Of a stretch of 64,000 bases of DNA, positions 34,181-41,603 are shown one piece after another. Where the stretch lies: the NCBI RefSeq assembly GCF_002419815.1, contig NZ_DIGV01000027.1, forward strand, positions 149,372 through 213,371, read 5' to 3'. The DNA is from Brevundimonas sp. UBA5713 (GTDB taxonomy: Bacteria > Pseudomonadota > Alphaproteobacteria > Caulobacterales > Caulobacteraceae). The translations under genes were made by a program, and so were the position numbers. Each line of letters starts with the position of its first letter. Position 1 is the stretch's first letter. The notes under the pieces were generated by a model, which did no database searches, was not told the origin of the DNA, and saw only the letters and a program-made list of their open reading frames with translations.

Positions 34181-34846
34181 CTATTGCACGATGATTTTGT
34201 GCGCCAAAGACAGGCCCAGCGTACTGCTGTCGCCTTGCTTGGCCAGCGTAATGGTTTCGCGCTGAAAATCCCTGTTGGCGACCGTGACTTTCTGGCCCGG
34301 TACCAGACCCTCGGCGGTAATCAGACGCAGAAAGTCGGGGTTCTGGTCCATGACCCGCACGATCGACAGTTCAACGTTCATCTCACAGTCCAGCAGGGTG
34401 GTTCGGGCCGGATTTTCATCATGGTCGACCGTTCCGCATTGGGGGATGGGGTCACCGTGTGGATCGACAAGGGGATTGCCCAGCAGGTGGTCGATCCGTT
34501 CCAGCACGCGATCGGACACGGCGTGTTCCAGACGCTCGGCCTCTTCATGCACAACTGTCCAGTCCAGACCGAGGGTCTCCACCAAGAACAGTTCCAGCAG
34601 ACGGTGCCGTCTCAGAACATGCAGGGCCAGTTCCATCCCCTGCGCCGTCAGCTTGGCTCCGCGTCGTGATTCATGTTCGACAAGCCCCGCTGCGGCGAGG
34701 GTTTTCAACATGCTGGTCGCAGTCCCCGGCGTGACGCCCATGGAGAGCGCCAGACGGCCCGTCGAAACCATGCCGGCCGCGTTATCGGGATGGGTCTGAT
34801 CCAGATAAATGCGTTTCAGATAATTTTCGACTGCACTGCTGGTCAC
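34181..34846 (-). CDS. DtxR/MntR-family metal-dependent repressor
   Basis: A 221-aa regulator. Winged helix at the N-terminus (SSAVENYLKRIYL, VSTGRLALSMGVTPGTATSMLKTLAAAGLVEHE), a dimerisation/metal domain (LRRHRLLELFLVETLGLDWTVVHEEAERLEHAVSDRVLERID) and a C-terminal FeoA/SH3-like domain (LVPGQKVTVANRD...LAHKIIV). The metal-ligand pattern fits Mn or Fe sensing. I chose GTG at 34846, preceded by GAGG; the ATG at 34957 has no ribosome site and adds 37 residues of non-family sequence. It is divergent from the TonB receptor, its probable target. Confidence 0.88.
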   Translation of the reverse strand: MTSSAVENYLKRIYLDQTHPDNAAGMVSTGRLALSMGVTPGTATSMLKTLAAAGLVEHESRRGAKLTAQGMELALHVLRRHRLLELFLVETLGLDWTVVHEEAERLEHAVSDRVLERIDHLLGNPLVDPHGDPIPQCGTVDHDENPARTTLLDCEMNVELSIVRVMDQNPDFLRLITAEGLVPGQKVTVANRDFQRETITLAKQGDSSTLGLSLAHKIIVQ

Positions 34847-34922
34847 ATCGGGCCTCACGGAATCTGGCCACCATCCTAGCCCGATCCGCAGCTCTCCGCG
34901 AGGACAAGGTGCCGCACCGCGA

Positions 34923-34944
34923 TTTTGAATTTGATCAATCAAAA
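34923..34944. promoter_or_regulatory. AT-rich inverted repeat between the DtxR-type regulator and TonB receptor
   Basis: TTTTGA and TCAAAA flank a 10-nt centre that itself contains TTGATCAA. It sits in the 120-nt divergent promoter region and is the best candidate for an operator of the adjacent metal regulator. It does not match the classical DtxR box closely. Confidence 0.45.
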
Positions 34945-34965
34945 TAAGATTGTTCATATGTCAAA

Positions 34966-37083
34966 ATGAATCACAAACGTCGTCTTGGCTCGACAGCCGC
35001 CTTCAGTATTTTCGCTGTGTCTTTGTGCAGCGTGCCGACCTTGGCCTTGGCCGATGATCAGGTGGTCATTGACGAAGTGGTGGTGACCGGCACGCGAAGC
35101 GCGCGCACCCAGCGCGAAGCTCCGATCCGCACCGATGTGGTGGGTTATACGGTGCTGCAATACGCCGCCCCGAAGACGCTGGCCGACGCGCTGGAGTTCC
35201 TCCCCGGAGCCCGTGCCGAGAACAACTGCCAGAACTGCAACACCACCGAGATCCAGCTTCTGGGGCTACCGGGGGCCTATAACCAGATCCTGTTTGACGG
35301 CCTGCCGATGATGTCCGGCGTGGCCGCTGTCTACGGTGTGGAGCAGGTACCCGCCGTCTTGATCGACCGTATCGAGGTCGTGAAGGGTGGTGCGTCGGCA
35401 CTCTACGGTCCGGGCGCGGTGGCCGGCGTGGTCAATGTGTTGCCCAAGATACCCGAGCGTTCCGGTACGCGGGTCTCTGCCGGACTGGATCGCGCGGGCA
35501 ATGCGTCGATATGGAATTTGTCTGCGGCCCAATCTTGGGTGTCCGAGGCAACCGACACCTACACCACGCTGTATGGCCAGTTCGAGGACGGACAGGCGCT
35601 GGACCTGAACAGCGACGGTTTTTCCGAGATCGGTGTGCGCCAGCAGGCCATCCTCGGTTTGCGCTCGTCAATCGCCCTGTCGGGCCGTTCGCGTCTTAAT
35701 CTCGACTATCAGTATGTAAGCGAAGATCGTCGCGGGGGCGATGCGCTGGAACGGGCCCCGCACGAGGCCCGAATTGCCGAGGCTCTGGAAACCTCGATCC
35801 ATCGCGGGTCACTGGAATATGTCTACACGCCCGATGCCGTGACATCGGTCAACGCCGTCGTTTCCTATGCGGGGCTGGACAGGTCCAGCTATTACGGGGG
35901 GCTCGGAGGCGTTGTGCTGGACGTTTCGCATCCGGACTTTGACCCTGCAGAGGCCGAACAGGCCAGAGCCGACGCGCGGAACATGTATGGCCGCACGACG
36001 AACGACCTCTGGTTCGGCGAGCTGCGAGGCCAGACAACGGTCGGTGCCCACGCGCTCGCGGCGGGTATCCAGTATCGTCAGGAAGATGTGGTCGACGACA
36101 ATCTGGACGCCGAGGGGGCGTGGCTGGCGCGACTGAATGCGGGGCGGTTCCGCAACACGGGCGTGTTCGTTCAAGACGAGTGGAGCCTGTCCAGCCAGTT
36201 CAAACTGATCGCCGGCCTGCGGGCCGACAAGAACTCGGAACTGGAGGAGGTTGTCCTATCGCCGCGCCTGGGACTGTGGTGGTCGCCCGCCAGCACGTGG
36301 GTCGTGCGTGCCAACTATTCCAGCGGCTTCAGGGCCCCTGAACTGTTCAGCGAGGACGTGCACGTCGAAACACTGGGGGGCGAGCCGGTCCGCATTGTCA
36401 ACGCTGACGATCTGGATCCTGAAAAGGCCCGATCCTTCTCGCTAGGTTTTGACTGGCGTCCGCTATGGAACGACGTTGCGGTTTCTGTCGATGGTCAGGT
36501 CTATCTGACAGAGTTGAAGGATGCCTTTGCCCTGGGCGAGATTACCTCTTCCGAAGAAGGCCTCTACCAGCTTCGATCCAATACCAGCGGAGCACGCGTT
36601 GCGGGCGTCGAGCTGAATGCAAACTGGCGCGTGCGCAAAAATATTCAGGTCACTGCGGGTCTGGCTTGGCTCAATGCCAGTTACGACGAGGCCCAAACCC
36701 TGTTTGACGACGAAGAGGGGACTTTGGTTCAGTCACGCCGCTTTATGAAGGCTCCGCGGCTGACGGCCGTGGCGCAGGGCATCTGGAACATCTCGTCCGA
36801 CTGGGATGGCTATGTGGCGGTTCGCCATACGGGACCGATGAAGGTGCTGAACAACAATACGGGCCGTCTTGAAACGACGCCGGATTTCTTCATCGCCGAT
36901 GTCAGCCTGACACGTCACATCCATACGCCGGACGGCAAAGAGTTCGATGTGACCTTTGGTATCAAGAACCTGTTTGATCAAAGACAGGACGACCTCGAGA
37001 GCGGTCCTGATCGGGACGCGACCTATGTGTATGGGCCGCGCGTGCCGCGCAGCGCCTTTATCCGTCTGAATGCTGCATTCTAG
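34966..37083 (+). CDS. TonB-dependent receptor with NCQNC plug motif (metal or metal-complex uptake)
   Basis: A 705-aa outer-membrane receptor: signal peptide to about residue 29 (TLALADD), TonB box/plug start EVVVTGTRSARTQREAP, plug with ARAENNCQNCNTTEIQLLGL (two Cys) and YNQILFDGLPMMSG, IDRIEVVKGGASALYGPGAVAGVVNV, then a barrel ending RLNAAF. The CxxC-bearing plug is found in a subset of receptors for vitamin or metal complexes. Divergent from the DtxR/MntR-type regulator, so it probably imports a metal. The 3' end overlaps the thioredoxin-like gene by 14 nt. Confidence 0.9.
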   Translation: MNHKRRLGSTAAFSIFAVSLCSVPTLALADDQVVIDEVVVTGTRSARTQREAPIRTDVVGYTVLQYAAPKTLADALEFLPGARAENNCQNCNTTEIQLLGLPGAYNQILFDGLPMMSGVAAVYGVEQVPAVLIDRIEVVKGGASALYGPGAVAGVVNVLPKIPERSGTRVSAGLDRAGNASIWNLSAAQSWVSEATDTYTTLYGQFEDGQALDLNSDGFSEIGVRQQAILGLRSSIALSGRSRLNLDYQYVSEDRRGGDALERAPHEARIAEALETSIHRGSLEYVYTPDAVTSVNAVVSYAGLDRSSYYGGLGGVVLDVSHPDFDPAEAEQARADARNMYGRTTNDLWFGELRGQTTVGAHALAAGIQYRQEDVVDDNLDAEGAWLARLNAGRFRNTGVFVQDEWSLSSQFKLIAGLRADKNSELEEVVLSPRLGLWWSPASTWVVRANYSSGFRAPELFSEDVHVETLGGEPVRIVNADDLDPEKARSFSLGFDWRPLWNDVAVSVDGQVYLTELKDAFALGEITSSEEGLYQLRSNTSGARVAGVELNANWRVRKNIQVTAGLAWLNASYDEAQTLFDDEEGTLVQSRRFMKAPRLTAVAQGIWNISSDWDGYVAVRHTGPMKVLNNNTGRLETTPDFFIADVSLTRHIHTPDGKEFDVTFGIKNLFDQRQDDLESGPDRDATYVYGPRVPRSAFIRLNAAF

Positions 37084-37582
37084 GCGCGAGATTGTCGCCG
37101 GATTGGGGGCCGCCGCCGTGGTCCCCGATACGCCGCGCGACTTCGGGGGGCTGGCAGGCCAGAGCTATCTGCGTCTGGGGCGCAGCGGTCCTGTGGCGGC
37201 GCGGCTGGAGACCTCGGTCGATTATCTGTTGATCTACTACGGGGCCGCATGGTGTGGGCCGTGCCGGATATTTCTGCCGACCCTTAAAGCAGCCTACCCC
37301 TCGCTCGCCGGGGGGCGCCACCGGACCGAAGTGGTCTATGTCGGTGATGACAACAGCCACGCGGCGACGCTGGACTATGCGTCCCAGACTGGCATGCCGT
37401 GGCTGATTGTCCCTCATGCCATGGCGCGCCGATCCCGCTTTCTTGCACGGCTCAGGGGCCGTTCCCTTCCGGGGATGGTACTTTTGAACCGTAATGGCGG
37501 CATAGAGACCACCAGTTGGGCGCGGCCAGATGATAGCCGCCCCTATCAGGCGCTGGAGCGTATATTGGCCAAGGTCCGGTGA
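37070..37582 (+). CDS. Exported thioredoxin-like protein
   Basis: A 170-aa thioredoxin-fold protein with the active site AAWCGPCRIFLPTLKAAYP and the cis-Pro segment RSLPGMVLLNRNG. The N-terminus SRREIVAGLGAAAVV looks like a Tat or Sec signal, so it may act in the periplasm. It starts inside the receptor gene (14-nt overlap) and is therefore co-translated. It could reduce the receptor's plug cysteines (NCQNC) or its ligand; this is inference from the pairing. Confidence 0.78.
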   Translation: MLHSRREIVAGLGAAAVVPDTPRDFGGLAGQSYLRLGRSGPVAARLETSVDYLLIYYGAAWCGPCRIFLPTLKAAYPSLAGGRHRTEVVYVGDDNSHAATLDYASQTGMPWLIVPHAMARRSRFLARLRGRSLPGMVLLNRNGGIETTSWARPDDSRPYQALERILAKVR

Positions 37583-37744
37583 CCGGGCGAACGCTTCACG
37601 CGAAAGGCTGGGCAGCTGAAAGCCTGATCACGCACACGGAATATACGTCACATTCCCATCGATCTTTGTTCTTCAAATAGACAGACATCCATGGCCGAGC
37701 TGACATGAAGGGGCGTTAGCCCAGCCTCCTCGATTGAGGGGGAT

Positions 37745-40129
37745 GTGGTGTCTGTCGTGAAACGTAATCTGTTCGTATCTGTCGCTGTGGTCGCCGGTAT
37801 GATGCCGGGGCTGGGATGGGCTTCGGTCATCGAGGCGGGGCAACAGTCCGACGAGAAAAAGGACGCCCATCAGGTCGGCGAAGTGGTCGTGACCGGCACG
37901 CGCCAGACCGCCCGCACCGCCGCACAGACCCTGTCGCCGGTCGATGTGCTTTCGCAGGAAGAGATCCGCGAGACCGTCTCGGGTGATCTTCAGGATACGC
38001 TGACGCTGCTGGCACCCTCGTTCAATGTCCAGCGCCAGCACGCCGATCCGCCCGCCTTCGTGCGCCCGACGACCATGCGGGGCATGCCGGGCAAGTATAC
38101 GCTGGCGCTGGTCAATGGCCGCCGGTACCACAACTCGGCCTATGGTCAGGCCCCTGACCTGTCCAGCATTCCGACGGCCTCCATCCGCCGCACCGAAATC
38201 CTGCGTGACGGGGCCTCTGCGCAGTATGGTTCGGACGCGCTGGCCGGTGTCATCAACGTCATTCTGGATGATCGTCCGGGCCTTCGTGCCTTCAGCCAGT
38301 ATTCGCAATACTATGAAGGCGACGGCGAAGAGTTCCGTATCGGTGTCGGCGGGGGTGTGAATCTGTCTGACCGCGGCACCCTCAGCGGCGCGCTGGAATA
38401 TAATTCGCAAGGTCGTACAGGCCGTCAGGTCCAGCGACCGGACGCGATCGCCTTCCAGGAGGCCAACCCACATCTGGACGTGCGCGATCCGGTCCAGAAA
38501 TGGGGCCAACCGGAAGAGGAGCGTATCAAGGGCTCGATCAGCGCAAACTATCGCCTGACCGACAGCCATGAGCTCTACGGCTTTGGCCTGTTCAACGATG
38601 CGCATGGTCAGACCGATTTCAACTGGCGCAATCCCGACGCGACCAGCAACGTCTACAAGCCGACCAATGCCTTCCCCGGCTTTTCGTTCAGGGACGTGTT
38701 TCCGGCCGGTTTCACCCCGCAGCTTAAGTCCGATATTCAGGACTATCAGTTCGCCGGTGGTCTACGCGGTGATCTGGCCCGGAACCTGACCTATGATGTG
38801 GCAGCCAGTTGGGGCCGTAGCCGCGTGGCCTTTGATCTGGACGACACGGTGAACGCCTCGATGGGGCCGGACAGCCCGACCGACTTCTTCCTTGGCCGTG
38901 AGTATCAGGACGATTTCGTCCTGAGTGCCGACCTTGTCTATCAGCTGGATCTTGGCCTGACCGAACCGGTGAACATTGCCTTTGGTGCCGAGACGCGCCT
39001 GCTGACCTATGGGGTCGAGCAGGGCGACGAGGCGTCATGGAAGATCGGGGCAGGGGCGGCCGAGGGTCTGGCCGTGGGGGCCAATGGCATGCCCGGATAT
39101 GGGCCGGGCAAGGCCGGTGAGTGGGATGCACGCTCCTCGGCCGTCTATGTCGATGTTGAGCTGAAACCGATCGAGCCGCTGACGCTGGGTGTGGCTGTAC
39201 GCTATGAGGATCACGATGCCTTTGGCGGCACGACCAACTACCGTCTGGCCGCGCGATATGCGCTGACGCCGGCTCTGGCCGTGCGCGGCACCTATTCGAC
39301 AGGCTTCCGCGCGCCCAAGCCGTTTGATCTTTACTCGTCGGCCTTCAGCCAGAGTCTGAATATGACCAATGGCTCGGTGAACAACAGTGGTCGTCTGACG
39401 GTGGACGATCCGCTGGCTGTCGCACTGGGGGCCAAGCCTTTGCGTCCAGAAACGACCAAGAACAGCGCTGTGGGTCTGGTTTATGCCAACCACGGTCTGA
39501 CACTCAGCGTGGACTATTACCGCATCGATTCCGAAGATCGTTTGACCACCTTCTCGACCACGGTGCCGGAATGGGCCGACAACCCGAACAACTTCACCTC
39601 GCTCAGCTATTTCATGAATGCCTATGAGGCGAGTACGCAAGGTGTGGACATTGTGGCGGCCTATCGCCGCGACATCGGTCCGGGTCGCTTCAACACCAGC
39701 ATTTCTTACAACAAGAACGAGACCGAGATCACCGACGACCGTCTGGCTCCGCTTAATCCGCTGAACAAGGAGTTGTTCGCGCGGCGCTCGATGCCGGGGG
39801 CAGGCGCGTCGTGGAGCGTCGGCTATGATCTGGGGCGTTTCGGCGTCGATTTACGCGCCCGTTACTATGGGGACTGGATCGATACCGGTACCGATCCGGA
39901 CGATGCCGAGCGGCTGTGGCAGGAGTTCGATCCGATGACACTGGTCAATCTGACGGTGTCGTACGACTTCGCTAACGGTGTGAACCTCAAGGCGGGTGCC
40001 GAGAACATTTTCAACACCTATCCGGAGCGCGCAACACGCGATGCCAACCGTGGCCTGCTGTACTCGCGCAGCGCGCCGTTTGACACCGATGGCGGTCAGT
40101 TCTGGGTGCGCCTGGGCTATAATTTCTGA
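37745..40129 (+). CDS. TonB-dependent receptor (module with the Tat-exported PLP enzyme)
   Basis: A 794-aa receptor: signal peptide (FVSVAVVAGMMPGLGWA), TonB box VGEVVVTGTRQTART, plug with DTLTLLAPSFNVQRQHADPP, ALVNGRRYHNSAYGQA, IRRTEILRDGASAQYGSDALAGVINVIL, and a barrel ending RLGYNF. Starts are GTG codons at 37745, 37748 or 37757; GAGGGGG at 37735-37741 favours one of the first two. The plug resembles receptors for carbohydrates or small amphiphiles, but the substrate is unknown. A hairpin lies between it and the PLP-enzyme gene. Confidence 0.88.
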   Translation: MVSVVKRNLFVSVAVVAGMMPGLGWASVIEAGQQSDEKKDAHQVGEVVVTGTRQTARTAAQTLSPVDVLSQEEIRETVSGDLQDTLTLLAPSFNVQRQHADPPAFVRPTTMRGMPGKYTLALVNGRRYHNSAYGQAPDLSSIPTASIRRTEILRDGASAQYGSDALAGVINVILDDRPGLRAFSQYSQYYEGDGEEFRIGVGGGVNLSDRGTLSGALEYNSQGRTGRQVQRPDAIAFQEANPHLDVRDPVQKWGQPEEERIKGSISANYRLTDSHELYGFGLFNDAHGQTDFNWRNPDATSNVYKPTNAFPGFSFRDVFPAGFTPQLKSDIQDYQFAGGLRGDLARNLTYDVAASWGRSRVAFDLDDTVNASMGPDSPTDFFLGREYQDDFVLSADLVYQLDLGLTEPVNIAFGAETRLLTYGVEQGDEASWKIGAGAAEGLAVGANGMPGYGPGKAGEWDARSSAVYVDVELKPIEPLTLGVAVRYEDHDAFGGTTNYRLAARYALTPALAVRGTYSTGFRAPKPFDLYSSAFSQSLNMTNGSVNNSGRLTVDDPLAVALGAKPLRPETTKNSAVGLVYANHGLTLSVDYYRIDSEDRLTTFSTTVPEWADNPNNFTSLSYFMNAYEASTQGVDIVAAYRRDIGPGRFNTSISYNKNETEITDDRLAPLNPLNKELFARRSMPGAGASWSVGYDLGRFGVDLRARYYGDWIDTGTDPDDAERLWQEFDPMTLVNLTVSYDFANGVNLKAGAENIFNTYPERATRDANRGLLYSRSAPFDTDGGQFWVRLGYNF

Positions 40130-40149
40130 TAGCGCAGTCCGAGTGAGTG

Positions 40150-40179
40150 TCGGCCCGCGTGTGAGGACGTGCGGGCCGA
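40150..40179 (+). terminator. Hairpin between receptor and PLP enzyme genes
   Basis: TCGGCCCGC and GCGGGCCGA form a perfect 9-bp stem around a 12-nt loop. It is not followed by a T-run, so it may attenuate transcription or stabilise the receptor mRNA rather than end it. Confidence 0.5.
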
Positions 40180-40200
40180 TGTCCCGTGGAGGGGATGGCA

Positions 40201-41460
40201 ATGTTTGATCTGAACCGACGCAGTCTGCTGGGGGCGGGGATAGCGACCAGCACCGGCACGATGGCGGCCAAGGCGCATGCCGATATGCTGATGACCAGTC
40301 AGGATAGCGAACGGTTCTGGCAACAGGTCGCCAGCCAGTTCGATGCCACGCGCGAGGTCATCCATCTGGAAAACGGTAACTGGGGGATGATGCCGCGCCC
40401 CGTGCGCGACGCCTACATCGCCCATCTGGACCGCGTGAACCGCGACACCAGCTACTATGGCCGTCGCGGCATGGGGCGAGACATGGCCGCTGTGCGGGAC
40501 CGGCTGGCGCGCGTGATGGCCGTGCCAGCCGAAGAAATCGCCTTTACCCGCAATGCCACCGAGGCGCTGAAGGCGCTGATTGGCGGATATAACCAGCTGA
40601 AACCGGGCGATGTGATCCTCTACGCCAACCTTGATTATGACAGTATGCAAGGGGCGATGGAGGGGCTGGCGCGCAAGGCGGAGGCGCAGTGCGTAACCCT
40701 GACCCTGCCACAACCGGCCACGCGTCAGTCGCTGATTGATGCCTACGCCGAGGCCTTCAATGCACATCCCCGCCTCAAGCTGGTGCTGCTGACCCATTTG
40801 AGCCACCGGACCGGACTGGTACTACCGGTGCGCGAGATTGCGGCACTGGCGCGGACGCGCGGGATAGATGTGATCGTGGACGCCGCCCATAGCTGGAGAC
40901 AGCTGGATTTTGATCTGGCGGATCTGGATTGCGATTTTGTCGGGCTGAACGGCCATAAGTGGCTGGCTGCGCCGTTGGGCGTCGGCATCCTGCACATTCG
41001 CGAAAGTGCGCTTCAAAAGATCGACCGTGATATCTCCGCCACCATCGAAGGGCCGGAAACGATCGGCCAGCGCCTTGGCACAGGCACGCTGAACGGTGCT
41101 GCATTCCTGACGGTCCCCGCGGCTCTGGATTTTGACGAAGCCATCGGCCTGCCCCTCAAGGCCAAGCGCCTCCGCGACCTGCGCGACCGGTGGGTGCATC
41201 AGGTTGCGGATATCCCGCAGATCGAGGTGCTGACGCCGAACGATCCAGCCCTTTACGGCGCGATCACCTCTTTTCGATTGCGCGGCAACGATGGGCCCGT
41301 AGCCACCGACGATTTGGCACGGAGACTGTTAGAGCAGCACCGCATTTTCACCGTCGCGCGCGACATGGGGGGCAGTCGCTGCATCCGTATTACGCCCGCC
41401 CTGTTCAATACAATGGCGGACATGGATGCCCTCGCGCGGGCCTTGCGCGCGCAGGTCTAG
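40201..41460 (+). CDS. Tat-exported PLP-dependent aminotransferase class V (isopenicillin-N-epimerase-like)
   Basis: A 419-aa fold-type I PLP enzyme. The N-terminus FDLNRRSLLGAGIATSTG is a twin-arginine signal, so the cofactor-loaded enzyme would be exported folded. Key residues: HLENGNWGMMPRPV, FTRNATEALKALIGGY (phosphate loop), VIVDAAHSW (Asp to pyridine N), and LNGHKWLAAPLGVGIL (Schiff-base Lys). The ATG at 40201 follows GGAGGGG. Relatives include isopenicillin N epimerase and cysteine desulfurases; the reaction here is unknown. The gene pairs with the upstream TonB receptor, suggesting it acts on the imported compound. Confidence 0.88.
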   Translation: MFDLNRRSLLGAGIATSTGTMAAKAHADMLMTSQDSERFWQQVASQFDATREVIHLENGNWGMMPRPVRDAYIAHLDRVNRDTSYYGRRGMGRDMAAVRDRLARVMAVPAEEIAFTRNATEALKALIGGYNQLKPGDVILYANLDYDSMQGAMEGLARKAEAQCVTLTLPQPATRQSLIDAYAEAFNAHPRLKLVLLTHLSHRTGLVLPVREIAALARTRGIDVIVDAAHSWRQLDFDLADLDCDFVGLNGHKWLAAPLGVGILHIRESALQKIDRDISATIEGPETIGQRLGTGTLNGAAFLTVPAALDFDEAIGLPLKAKRLRDLRDRWVHQVADIPQIEVLTPNDPALYGAITSFRLRGNDGPVATDDLARRLLEQHRIFTVARDMGGSRCIRITPALFNTMADMDALARALRAQV

Positions 41461-41517
41461 GTTCTTCGAGCAAGGTTTGCGGGTATACGGATCAACCGTA
41501 ACCTATCTGAAAAATCA

Positions 41518-41535
41518 CTGTTATATTGCGGTATT
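41518..41535 (+). promoter_or_regulatory. Weak Pho-box-like element before the PhoD module
   Basis: CTGTTAT-N4-CGGTATT, 69 nt before the receptor start, partly resembles the Pho box (CTGTCAT-N4-CTGTCAT) but matches in only about 11 of 18 positions. It is reported only because the operon carries a PhoD phosphatase. Confidence 0.2.
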
Positions 41536-41603
41536 CGCATCGTCTTTGTCGTTACACGGACGCTGTTTAGCTGTCGGCCCCTCTCATTCCGGAAGGGGAC
41601 TGC

